DNA from: Acetobacteraceae bacterium
GTDB lineage: Bacteria > Pseudomonadota > Alphaproteobacteria > Acetobacterales > Acetobacteraceae
Reading direction: 5' to 3'
DNA: 5,742 nucleotides
Assembly: GCA_947446625.1 (NCBI GenBank)
Contig: CANFIE010000272.1
Coordinates: 1-5,742 of the forward strand
The notes under the pieces: model-generated
Databases searched by the model: none
What the model was told of the DNA's origin: nothing
The model's input: only the letters and a program-made list of their open reading frames with translations
Part shown: positions 1-5,742 of the stretch, piece by piece
Numbering within the stretch: the stretch's first letter is position 1
How the letters are laid out: each line of letters starts with the position of its first letter
Translations under genes and position numbers: made by a program

Positions 1-573
1 CTCGCCATGCTGCCATGCCACAAACCGGTACGGCCCCGTCCCCACCATCAGCCGCCCGCTGTTGAACTCGCTGGTCGCCGGCGCCTCGCCATGAATGCGC
101 TTCGACAGAATCACCGGAGACGCCATGTCGAAGCGCATCAGCGGGTTCGGCTCCCGCGTGCGGATGATGATGGTCTCGCGGTCCACAATCTCAATGGCGC
201 TGATGGTCCGCACCGCGGGCGTATAAAGCGCCGGCGAGTTCGGCACCGTGGGCACCCGGGCGAAGGTATAGGCCACATCCTCCGGCACAAACGGCGTGCC
301 ATCATGAAACCTCGCCTCGGGGTTCAGCTTCACTTCCCAGCTGGTGTCATCCAGCGGCCGCATGCTGCGCGCCAGCCGGGGCTGAAAGCGCAACTGCGTA
401 TCCAGCTCAAACAGCGGCTCAAACACCAGCCGGCCAATCTGCGAGTTCTGCTGCGTGTTGTGATAATGCGGGTCCAGCGCGCTGGGCGGCGTCTGCGCGC
501 CAATGGTCAGCGTGCGTTGGGCCAGGGCCGGGCCGGCGCATAGCAGCGCGGCCGCCAGCAGCAAATGGCGCAT
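1..573 (-). CDS. ABC transporter substrate-binding protein, family 5 (oligopeptide/dipeptide type), N-terminal part
   Basis: Periplasmic binding protein that would capture a peptide or similar small solute and hand it to an inner-membrane ABC permease. The 191 visible codons begin with a classic Sec signal peptide, MRHLLLAAALLCAGPALAQ, with a signal peptidase I site after ALA (residue 18). The mature part shows SBP_bac_5 hallmarks: the TLTIGAQTPPSALDPHYH start, QIGRLVFEPLFELD, a SWEVKLNPEARFHDGTPFVPEDVAYTF block (about residues 78-104) and GTGPYRFVAW near the edge. Family members run to about 500-550 residues, so the gene continues beyond position 1. I chose the ATG at 573 because GGGAGG lies just upstream (578-583); an in-frame ATG at 585 would add MGGF and place that site inside the coding region. 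The true substrate cannot be told from this part, and no permease or ATPase gene is visible. Confidence 0.9.
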   Translation of the reverse strand, partial: MRHLLLAAALLCAGPALAQRTLTIGAQTPPSALDPHYHNTQQNSQIGRLVFEPLFELDTQLRFQPRLARSMRPLDDTSWEVKLNPEARFHDGTPFVPEDVAYTFARVPTVPNSPALYTPAVRTISAIEIVDRETIIIRTREPNPLMRFDMASPVILSKRIHGEAPATSEFNSGRLMVGTGPYRFVAWQHGE

Positions 574-591
574 GAAACCTCCCATCGGGCC

Positions 592-620
592 GGTATTCCG
601 GCTCCTCTGGGCAGGGTCAA
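592..620 (-). promoter_or_regulatory. Candidate sigma-70 promoter for the binding-protein gene
   Basis: Reading the minus strand, TTGACC (620-615) and AATACC (597-592) are separated by 17 bases. The -35 matches consensus at 5 of 6 positions and the -10 at only 3 of 6. Predicted transcription start is near 585, just ahead of the GGGAGG ribosome binding site. The gap from the yffB-like stop to the ATG is 80 bases, enough for the binding-protein gene to have its own promoter. This is a by-eye match and could be chance. Confidence 0.25.
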
Positions 621-653
621 ACGGCCGCGGGCCGCGCGTCAATCAAAATGCGG

Positions 654-1004
654 TCAACCGGCAAACCTTGCCGCATAGGCCTCGGGCTTGAACCCCACCA
701 GCAGCGCGCCATCCACCGCCAGCACCGGCCGCTTGATCATGCTCGGCTGCGCCAGCATCAGCCGCACCGCCCGCGCCTCGTCCAGCCCCTCGCGCTCAGC
801 TTCGGGCAACTTCCGAAAGGTCGTGCCGCTGCGATTCAGCAGCACCTCCCAGCCCAGCTGCGCCACCCAGCCACGCAAGGTCGCCTCGGCAATCCCCTGG
901 GTCTTGTAGTCATGAAAGGCGTAGTCCACCCCGGCCGCATCCAGCCAGGCCCGCGCCTTCTTCATGGTGTCGCAGGCCTTGATGCCATGCAGGGTAATGC
1001 TCAT
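654..1004 (-). CDS. YffB-like ArsC/Spx family thioredoxin-fold protein
   Basis: A 116-residue cytosolic protein of the ArsC/Spx/MgsR group, closest by motif to E. coli YffB. From memory of that sequence, shared blocks are GIKACDTMKKARAWL (residues 7-21, single cysteine Cys11), DYAFHDYK (27-34), LGWEVLLNRSGTTFRKL (50-66) and the MIKRPVLAVDG segment (89-99) that contains the conserved cis-proline region. The family is usually called a putative arsenate or glutathione-dependent reductase, but YffB proteins have no proven arsenate role, so 'ArsC family' describes the fold and not the function. The start at 1004 is preferred over in-frame ATGs at 1010 and 1019 because GAGG sits 6 bases upstream of it and the family begins with this strand. 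It starts 15 bases after the stop of the broken DUF6311 gene and is likely co-transcribed with it. Confidence 0.9.
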   Translation of the reverse strand: MSITLHGIKACDTMKKARAWLDAAGVDYAFHDYKTQGIAEATLRGWVAQLGWEVLLNRSGTTFRKLPEAEREGLDEARAVRLMLAQPSMIKRPVLAVDGALLVGFKPEAYAARFAG

Positions 1005-1019
1005 GCCCATCCTCGCCAA

Positions 1020-2330
1020 TCAACGCTGCCGCGCCCGCCAACCCGGCGCCAGCACCCAATAGCCATCCACCTGCACAATCGCATCCCGCGCCGGGTCGTG
1101 CGAGGCCCGGGCCAGCGCCAGGCTCTCGGCATCGCGCAGCACATACAACGTCGCCGGCTCATAGGCGCCGCTGCGCAGCACCTCGGCCATGCGCGCCCGC
1201 AGCGCCGCCACCACCGCGCCATCCACCCGCGCCAGATACACTGAATCGGTCGGCAGCCCCGCCTGCATGGCGAACTGCGCGATCGACTGCCACCCCGCCC
1301 CGATATTCCCCGCCGGCACCGCCCGCACCTGGCGGTAAACCCGCGCCGCCTCGGGCCAGAACGGGTCGGCAAGCCGCGCCGGTACACCATCCGGCGCCGG
1401 CGCAACCATGGCCCGCACCGCCGCCACACCGGGGCGCAAATCCACCGCCTGCACCACCAGCAGCGCCGCCAGCACCAGCCCGGTGACGCGCCCGCCCCAG
1501 GCCCGCACGCAGCAGGCCATGCCCAGCAGCAGCAGCGCGTAGATCACCGGCATCGCCATCCGCTCGGAATTCCGCACCGCGCCCAGCACCGCCAGCACCT
1601 GGTCCGAAAGCGGCAGCAGCGTCACCACATGCCCCGCCACCGCCACCCGATGCGTCACCGCAAACGCGAACAGCACCCCCAGCGCCGCCACCAGCGGCCA
1701 CAACCGCCGCGGCAGCCCACCCGGCCGCCGCCAGCACGCAAACGCCCCGGCCAGCACCACCAGCACACCGCCCAGGCCCAAGTAGCTGCCGCCCGTCTCC
1801 CAATGCCCGGTATCCGGCAAATCGGGCAGAAACCTTGACCATGTCCCGCCGTCAAACAAGGCCAGCAAATCCAGCCCCCAACTGCCATAGGTGCCAAACT
1901 CACTGCCCGAGCCGGAAGCAAACCCGCCCCGCAGCATGAAAAACCCCGAGCACCACAGCGCCAGCAGCACACCGCCAAACCCCGCCCCGGCTTCCAGCAG
2001 CGCCGCGCCGGGCGCCTGCAGCCCGCGCTCCCAAGCGGCCCGCCGCAGCCAGTCGCCGCCCCAAACCACCCCCACCATCACCAGCAGATACGGGTTCAGC
2101 AGAGAAGTCAGCGTCACCAGCCCCACCCAGGCCAGCCGCCGCCGCGTGCCGCCACCGGGCCGCAGCGCCAGCACCAGCGCGGCCAGCAGCACCCATTGCG
2201 CCACCAGGTGCACATGCCCGGCCATGCGGTTGAACCATACAGGCTGCATCGCCAGCAGCCCGGCCCCCGCCAGCCGAGCCAGCGGGTCCGCCGTCACCAG
2301 CCCCACCAGCCGCCAGCCCAGCCAGCCCTG
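1020..2330 (-). pseudogene. DUF6311-type membrane protein, part downstream of an in-frame TAG
   Basis: This is the C-terminal 436 codons of a polytopic inner-membrane protein whose N-terminal part lies at 2334-2696 in the same frame. It carries about seven hydrophobic segments (for example HLVAQWVLLAALVLAL, TSLLNPYLLVMVGVVW, GGVLVVLAGAFAC, VIYALLLLGMACCV, GLVLAALLVVQAVDL), followed by a soluble tail of about 150 residues containing YLARVDG, ATLYVLRD and DGYWVLAPGW. The sequence agrees with my memory of the DUF6311 family, polytopic proteins of unproven function sometimes likened to membrane glycosyltransferases. After the TAG the frame runs uninterrupted to TGA at 1020-1022. A GTG at 2306 could restart translation, but that product would lack the conserved N-terminal region. 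Loss looks recent because no other lesion is visible. Sequencing error or readthrough are the alternatives. Confidence 0.75.
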
Positions 2331-2333
2331 CTA
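2331..2333 (-). other. In-frame TAG interrupting the DUF6311-type gene
   Basis: On the minus strand the codons read TGC GGC GCC TAG CAG GGC TGG, so a stop falls between CGA and QGW in what should be a continuous membrane segment. From memory of the family, this position is a LLCxxxQG motif with one residue where the TAG stands, so no base is missing or added. Single changes from CAG (Gln), TGG (Trp) or TTG (Leu) would produce it; the first two are transitions. Confidence 0.85.
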
Positions 2334-2696
2334 GGCGCCGCACAGCAGCATCCAGGGGCCGGCATATTGCGCCACCTGCACCACCCCGCGCAGCGCCTTG
2401 AACAGAAACAGCAGCAGCGGAATGGAATCGGTGTAAAAAATCCCGCTCGCCAGCTCGATCCCCCAGGCAGGATTGGCACCGGGCGGCCACAGCCAGGGCG
2501 TCTGCTCAAAATAGCCGCGCCCGAGCCAAATCTGCACCGTGTCCGGCCCCAGCGGGCCAAACAGCATCCAGCCCACATGGCTTGGGTGCAGCGGCCCCCA
2601 GCCCAGCACCATGGGCACCATCAGCGCCCCAAACAGCGCCGCCAGCACGCCGCCATGGCGCGAGAGGTTCAGCTTCATCGCCGCAATGGTGCTCAC
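2331..2696 (-). pseudogene. DUF6311-type membrane protein, N-terminal part ending at the TAG
   Basis: These 121 codons hold the conserved N-terminal region of the family: a first membrane helix (GGVLAALFGALMVPMVLGWG), then LHPSHVGWMLFGPLGPD, a GYFEQTPWLWPPGANPAWGIELAS stretch split over residues of the first loop, and FYTDSIPLLLFLFKAL leading into the helix that the TAG interrupts. Three starts are possible: TTG 2705, GTG 2696 and ATG 2678. I favour GTG 2696 because it overlaps the vapC stop as GTGA, with GGAG and AGGA sequences just upstream, which suggests translational coupling; ATG 2678 lacks a clear ribosome binding site. A protein of this length would be a fragment with one or two membrane segments, unlikely to work alone. 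Confidence 0.75.
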
Positions 2697-3094
2697 CCGC
2701 TCCAATCCTCGCAGCGCAGCCCCGCCACGCGGCTGAACTCGCCCAGATTACCCGTTACCACCACCAGCCCGCGGCTGCGCGCATGCCCGGCAATCAACAG
2801 GTCGTAGCCACCAATAACCTGGCCTTGTTGTTCCAGAGCGGCGCGAATATCGGCGGCATGCGCGGCAGCCTCGGCGTCAAAGGGCAGCACCTCCAGCCGG
2901 GCGGCAAACCGCTCCACCTCGCGCCGGTTCTCCACCGGCCTGGCGGACTTCGCCGCCCCGTGCAGCAGTTCCGCCAGAATGATGGTGGAAATGCACAGCC
3001 CATCAGCCTCGGCATTGAACCGCACGCGCAATTCAGGCGGGCGGTCGCGCAGCACGCGAATGCACAGGTTGGTGTCCAGCATGTAGCGCAGCAT
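2693..3094 (-). CDS. vapC: VapC toxin, PIN-domain ribonuclease
   Basis: Toxin of a type II toxin-antitoxin pair. It has 133 residues, the usual size for single PIN-domain VapC proteins. It shows the acidic site in order: Asp7 in MLDTN, Glu42 in STIILAELLHGA, Asp98 in YDLLIAGHA, then Asn116 in VTGNLGEF. The Asp7/Glu42/Asp98 numbering coincides with that of enteric VapC/MvpT, an Mg-dependent nuclease that cuts initiator tRNA in its anticodon loop. The blocks CISTIILAELLHGAAKSARP and RLEVLPFD also fit that subgroup, so initiator tRNA is the likely target, by inference. The family often has TNN where this protein has TGN (114-116); the other catalytic residues are intact, so it is probably active. 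Its ATG shares a base with the vapB stop (TGATG), and its own TGA overlaps the start proposed for the DUF6311-type gene. Confidence 0.95.
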   Translation of the reverse strand: MLRYMLDTNLCIRVLRDRPPELRVRFNAEADGLCISTIILAELLHGAAKSARPVENRREVERFAARLEVLPFDAEAAAHAADIRAALEQQGQVIGGYDLLIAGHARSRGLVVVTGNLGEFSRVAGLRCEDWSG

Positions 3095-3315
3095 CAGAAG
3101 CTGTCGCGCACCTGGGCAGCCGGCTGCTCACGCGGCGCCAAATCGGCGCCGGGGCTGTCGAAAAAGTCGTCCCACAGCGCCTCGGCCGGCACAATGATGC
3201 GCCGCTGCCCCTCGCGCAGCACCGCCACTTCGCGCACGCCGGCGGGAAAGGCCACATCCTTCGGCAGGCGCACCGCCTGCGAGCGATTGGAACGGAACAG
3301 AACGGTTCGGGTCAT
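3094..3315 (-). CDS. vapB: VapB antitoxin, AbrB/MazE-type DNA-binding protein
   Basis: Antitoxin partner of VapC, 73 residues. Residues 1-45 form a swapped-hairpin AbrB/SpoVT-type DNA-binding domain (TVLFRSNRSQAVRLPKDVAF, then REVAVLREGQRRIIVPA). The tail with WDDFFDSPG (48-56) and REQPAAQVRDSF is the flexible toxin-binding part expected to neutralise VapC. By family precedent the VapBC complex represses its own promoter, and a palindrome suitable for this lies just upstream at 3320-3337. The ATG at 3315 is the natural start for the domain but has only a G-rich CTCGGGGGT in front, not a well-spaced ribosome binding site. It begins 48 bases after the guaA stop and runs directly into vapC. Confidence 0.94.
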   Translation of the reverse strand: MTRTVLFRSNRSQAVRLPKDVAFPAGVREVAVLREGQRRIIVPAEALWDDFFDSPGADLAPREQPAAQVRDSF

Positions 3316-3319
3316 ACCC

Positions 3320-3359
3320 CCGAGGTTGCGACCCCGGCGGGATATGTCAAGGGGATATG
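3320..3359 (-). promoter_or_regulatory. Candidate vapBC promoter and operator
   Basis: The short gap before vapB contains three overlapping signals. A perfect TTGACA -35 box reads on the minus strand at 3350-3345; at 17-base spacing the -10 would be AACCTC (3327-3322), which is poor. An imperfect palindrome, CCGAGGT-TGCG-ACCCCGG (3320-3337, one mismatch between 7-base arms), covers that -10 region and is a good place for VapBC to bind and repress. A direct repeat GGGATATG occurs at 3339-3346 and 3352-3359 (13-base period) and flanks the -35. Autoregulation is known for the family; assigning these sites is inference. Confidence 0.45.
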
Positions 3360-3363
3360 CCCC

Positions 3364-4953
3364 TCACTCCCACTCAATCGTCCCCGGCGGCTTGCTCGTA
3401 ATATCGTAGGTCACCCGGTTCACGCCGCGCACCTCGTTCACAATCCGGCTCGCCACCCGCGTCAAAAACGCCATGTCGTACGGGTAAACATCCGCCGTCA
3501 TGCCGTCGGTGCTGGTCACCGCTCGCAGCGCGCAGGCGCTCTCATAGGTCCGGCCATCGCCCATCACGCCCACGCTGCGCACCGGCAGCAGCACCGCGAA
3601 GGCCTGCCAGATCGCGTCGTACAGTCCGGCGTTGCGGATCTCCTCCAGGTAAATCCGGTCCACCTGGCGCAGCAAATCCGCCTTGGCCCGCGTCACCTCA
3701 CCCGGAATCCGAATAGCCAGCCCCGGCCCCGGGAAGGGATGCCGCCCGACAATCTCCTCCGGCATGGCAAGCTCACGCCCCAGTGCCCGCACCTCGTCCT
3801 TGAACAACTCGCGCAGCGGTTCCACCAACTGCATCCGCATATGCGCCGGCAGCCCGCCCACATTGTGGTGGCTCTTGATCGTCACGCTCGGCCCGCCCGT
3901 CGCGGAAACGCTCTCGATCACATCCGGGTACAGCGTGCCCTGGGCCAGAAAATCCGCGCCGCCCAACTTGGCCTGTTCTTCCTCGAACACCTCGATGAAC
4001 AGGCGCCCAATCGTCTTGCGCTTCACCTCCGGGTCGGTCACGCCCGAAAGCTGGCCCAGGAACAGCTCGCTCGCATCCCGATGCACCAGCTTGATGTTGA
4101 AGCGGTCGCGGAAGGTGGCCACCACCTGCTCGGTCTCGCCATGCCGCATCAGGCCGTGGTCCACGTAAATGCAGGTCAGTTGGTCGCCAATCGCCTCATG
4201 GATCAGCACCGCTGCCACGCTGCTGTCCACGCCGCCGGAAAGCCCGCAAATCACCTTGCCGCTGCCCACCTGGGCCCTGATCCGCGCCACCGCCTCGGCA
4301 CGGAAGGCCTTCATCGTCCAATCGCCCTGGCAGCCCGCCAGCCTGGCGAAGTTCGCCAGCAGCGCCGCGCCATGCGGCGTGTGCACCACCTCGGGGTGGA
4401 ACATGGTGCCGTAGAAATGCCGCGCGTCATCGGCAATCAACGCAAAGGGCGCGCCCTCGCTGGCCGCCACCACGCGGAAGCCCGGCGGCAGCTGGGTAAT
4501 CCGGTCGCCATGGCTCATCCACACAGTCTCACGCGCGCCCGGCGCCCAAACTCCCTGGGTGATGGCGCATTCGCCGGTCACATCCACCACGGCCCGGCCG
4601 AATTCCCGCGCATGCCCGCCCTCAACCACGCCACCCAGCTGGTGCGCCATGGTCTGCTGGCCGTAGCAAATGCCCAGAATCGGCAGGCCCATGCCGAACA
4701 CCGCCTGCGGCGCCCGCGGGCTCTCGCCCTCGTTCACGCTCGCCGGCCCGCCGGAAAGGATAATGCCCTTCGGCGCAAAGGCGCGAATGCGCTCCTCGCT
4801 GGCGGTATAGGGCCAAATTTCGCAGTAAACCCCGGCTTCGCGCAGCCTGCGCGCAATCAGCTGGGTCACCTGGCTGCCAAAATCCAGCACCAGGATACGG
4901 GCATGATGAGCCGCCAGGGCGGCCGCTTCGGGAGTCGTGGCGGGGGTTTTCAT
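3364..4953 (-). CDS. guaA: GMP synthase (glutamine-hydrolysing)
   Basis: Cytosolic enzyme of the last step of GMP synthesis: XMP + ATP + glutamine gives GMP + AMP + PPi + glutamate. The 529-residue product is close to the usual ~525. A class I glutamine amidotransferase domain fills about residues 19-205, with the nucleophile Cys96 in GICYGQQ and the His186/Glu188 pair in FHPEVVHT. An ATP pyrophosphatase domain follows, with the P-loop SGGVDSS at 239-245 and a YVDHGLMR segment. The C-terminal dimerisation/XMP-binding domain ends in RVTYDITSKPPGTIEWE, the typical family end. ATG 4953 is chosen because AAGG is just upstream (4958-4961); an in-frame GTG at 4968 would put that site inside the gene and overlaps a hairpin base. 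The first ~18 residues (MKTPATTPEAAALAAHH) are a small N-terminal extension. No lesion seen; vapBC follows 48 bases downstream. Confidence 0.98.
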   Translation of the reverse strand: MKTPATTPEAAALAAHHARILVLDFGSQVTQLIARRLREAGVYCEIWPYTASEERIRAFAPKGIILSGGPASVNEGESPRAPQAVFGMGLPILGICYGQQTMAHQLGGVVEGGHAREFGRAVVDVTGECAITQGVWAPGARETVWMSHGDRITQLPPGFRVVAASEGAPFALIADDARHFYGTMFHPEVVHTPHGAALLANFARLAGCQGDWTMKAFRAEAVARIRAQVGSGKVICGLSGGVDSSVAAVLIHEAIGDQLTCIYVDHGLMRHGETEQVVATFRDRFNIKLVHRDASELFLGQLSGVTDPEVKRKTIGRLFIEVFEEEQAKLGGADFLAQGTLYPDVIESVSATGGPSVTIKSHHNVGGLPAHMRMQLVEPLRELFKDEVRALGRELAMPEEIVGRHPFPGPGLAIRIPGEVTRAKADLLRQVDRIYLEEIRNAGLYDAIWQAFAVLLPVRSVGVMGDGRTYESACALRAVTSTDGMTADVYPYDMAFLTRVASRIVNEVRGVNRVTYDITSKPPGTIEWE

Positions 4954-4967
4954 GCCGCCTTGCAGCA

Positions 4968-5004
4968 CAAAACGGCGGCTCCCGGCAAGGGAACCGCCGT
5001 TTTG
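4968..5004 (-). terminator. Strong hairpin between the cupin gene and guaA (terminator or attenuator)
   Basis: A perfect 11-base inverted repeat (CAAAACGGCGG at 5004-4994 and CCGCCGTTTTG at 4978-4968 on the minus strand) continues inward past one mismatch as TCCC/GGGA with a five-base loop. The second arm ends in four T, as in an intrinsic terminator, and the structure starts 16 bases after the cupin stop. It also ends only 14 bases before the guaA ATG, leaving no room for a guaA promoter between them. Transcripts of guaA from upstream must therefore contain it, so it may act as a partial terminator or attenuator in the guaA leader. The A and T runs would let it work on the plus strand as well. 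Confidence 0.7.
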
Positions 5005-5020
5005 GCCCTAACGCAGTCGC

Positions 5021-5524
5021 TCAGGCGGCAATCTCGTAAGGCAGCCGCTTGAACTTCGCCATGTTCAGCCCTTCGATCCGCAGCAGCTTGGTGGCGGCTT
5101 CGCGGCGCGGGGCATGCAGCACGCCCACTTCGTACAGGTAGGCATCGCCCGGCTTCAGCGAGTAATCGCGCTTCGGCCGCGCCTTGCCCGGGTTCACCCC
5201 ATCCGGCCGCGCCACGCACTCAAAATCGGTCATGATCGTCTCGCCCACGGCCTGGCCATAAATGGCCCAACCGGCGGCGTGGTCATGCGGCTGGCCGCCC
5301 TTCGCGCCCTCATACGAGTGCGCCAGAATGGTGAAGCCGAAGGTCGGGTCCTCATAAATCACATGCCGCTCCGGCGTCCCGTCGGGGAGAGCCTCGGCCA
5401 CGAAGGCCGGGTCCTTCAGCGCCTCGCGCACGAACAGCACCAGCTTCTTCCGGCCATTCTGGTCGGGTTCGGCGTACACAATCCGGCGGGCGCCGGCGAT
5501 GAAATCAGCAACCGTCATGGCCAT
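5021..5524 (-). CDS. Small cupin-fold protein with probable three-histidine metal site
   Basis: A 167-residue soluble protein with no signal peptide, not assigned to a named enzyme. An N-terminal helical part (residues 1-50) precedes a beta-barrel region: TFGFTILAHSYEGAKGG (61-77), the PHDHAAGWAIYGQAVGET motif (79-96) and SLKPGDAYLYEVGVLHAP (122-139). His80, His82 and His137 are placed like the three metal-binding histidines of cysteine dioxygenase-type cupins; the glutamate of the usual cupin motif is absent. It resembles the 'predicted metal-dependent enzyme of the double-stranded beta-helix superfamily' proteins, so an iron-dependent oxygenase is plausible but unproven. The ATG at 5524 is chosen for the GGAGGA about 8-9 bases upstream; a second ATG lies at 5518. 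It sits 56 bases after the hydrolase stop and 67 before guaA. Confidence 0.8.
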   Translation of the reverse strand: MAMTVADFIAGARRIVYAEPDQNGRKKLVLFVREALKDPAFVAEALPDGTPERHVIYEDPTFGFTILAHSYEGAKGGQPHDHAAGWAIYGQAVGETIMTDFECVARPDGVNPGKARPKRDYSLKPGDAYLYEVGVLHAPRREAATKLLRIEGLNMAKFKRLPYEIAA

Positions 5525-5555
5525 GGGCAGGTTCCTCCGTTTGGCATCTGGGTAA

Positions 5556-5584
5556 AGGCTAGGCCCGCCCGCGCCCAGGCTCAA
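5556..5584 (-). promoter_or_regulatory. Weak candidate promoter for the cupin gene
   Basis: On the minus strand TTGAGC (5584-5579, overlapping the hydrolase stop) and TAGCCT (5561-5556) are 17 bases apart, with 4/6 and 3/6 consensus matches. The geometry gives a leader of about 25 bases to the ATG at 5524. If real it could drive the cupin gene and, through the hairpin at 4968-5004, guaA. The match is weak and by eye only. Confidence 0.2.
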
Positions 5585-5742
5585 GCCGCATGCGCCGCCA
5601 GATGCTCCAACAGCAGCGCATTCACCACCTCCGGTACCTGGTCCGGCGCGTAATGCCCAACCCCCGGCAACTCCACAAACCGATACGGTGCCTCGACAAA
5701 CCCCGCCGTCCCCTCCGCCGCCATCCGCCCCACCGTGTCGTC
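5581..5742 (-). CDS. Alpha/beta hydrolase-like protein, C-terminal end only
   Basis: The last 53 codons of a gene that starts beyond the window edge, in the frame ending at TGA 5583-5581. The visible part reads DDTVGRMAAEG, then RFVELPGVGHYAPDQVPEVV and a final helix NALLLEHLAAHAA. A hydrophobic strand followed by G-x-GHYAPDQ-P and a C-terminal helix is the usual end of the alpha/beta hydrolase fold, where the histidine of GHYAPDQ would be the catalytic base. The Ser and Asp of the triad are outside the window, so substrate and exact family cannot be stated. The gene is too short for a formal ORF search because its start is missing. Confidence 0.75.
   Translation of the reverse strand, partial: DDTVGRMAAEGTAGFVEAPYRFVELPGVGHYAPDQVPEVVNALLLEHLAAHAA

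Noticed and set aside
7..543. 178-codon plus-strand open frame opposite the binding-protein gene
   Set aside because: The minus strand encodes a signal peptide and clear family 5 binding-protein motifs over the same bases; the plus-strand product resembles nothing.
622..634. Small CGGCC-GCG-GGCCG hairpin followed by TTT on the minus strand, after the yffB-like gene
   Set aside because: Only five base pairs, a three-base loop and three T; too weak in this GC content to call a terminator.
648..1244. 198-codon plus-strand open frame opposite the yffB-like and DUF6311 genes
   Set aside because: It crosses two real minus-strand genes and its composition (His/Arg/Gln/Pro-rich) is that of a shadow frame.
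1159..1842. 227-codon Gly/Ala-rich minus-strand frame inside the DUF6311-type gene
   Set aside because: Low-complexity out-of-frame reading of the membrane protein gene; no domain.
3739..5052. 437-codon open frame on the plus strand opposite guaA
   Set aside because: guaA has complete catalytic motifs on the minus strand. The plus-strand product is rich in His, Arg, Ala and Pro with no recognisable domain, typical of antisense frames in GC-rich genes.
1..5742. CRISPR array, tRNA, rRNA, insertion sequence or prophage signals
   Set aside because: No regularly spaced repeats, no cloverleaf or rRNA-like segment, no transposase or integrase motifs and no terminal inverted repeats were seen on either strand.

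Overview
This is a high-GC window from what looks like an alphaproteobacterial chromosome. Acetobacteraceae/Rhodospirillales is my best guess, from overall base composition, protein style and gene content; I could not run a taxonomic search. Every gene I can support lies on the minus strand, so transcription runs from position 5742 towards position 1. Spacing is tight and no stretch above 100 bases lacks a gene.

Layout in transcription order: (1) the C-terminal end of an alpha/beta-hydrolase-like protein (5581-5742, cut by the window edge); (2) a small cupin with a probable three-histidine metal site (5021-5524); (3) guaA, GMP synthase (3364-4953), with a strong hairpin (4968-5004) just in front of its ribosome binding site; (4) a vapB-vapC type II toxin-antitoxin pair (3094-3315 and 2693-3094) with a palindrome and direct repeats upstream; (5) a DUF6311-type polytopic membrane protein gene (1020-2696) broken by one in-frame TAG at 2331-2333; (6) a YffB-like ArsC/Spx-family protein (654-1004); (7) the N-terminal third or so of a secreted family 5 (oligopeptide/dipeptide type) ABC transporter binding protein (1-573).

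The genes do not form one obvious pathway. guaA and yffB-like are housekeeping, vapBC is a self-contained addiction/stress module, and the binding protein is for nutrient uptake. vapB, vapC and the DUF6311 gene are joined stop-to-start (TGATG and GTGA overlaps) and the yffB-like start follows 15 nt after the DUF6311 stop. Transcription from the vapBC promoter may therefore reach the last two genes.

I see no convincing undescribed multi-gene system here. The points most worth checking are the single TAG inside an otherwise intact membrane protein gene, and the guaA leader, where a terminator-like hairpin and a ribosome-binding-site-masking helix compete for the same bases.
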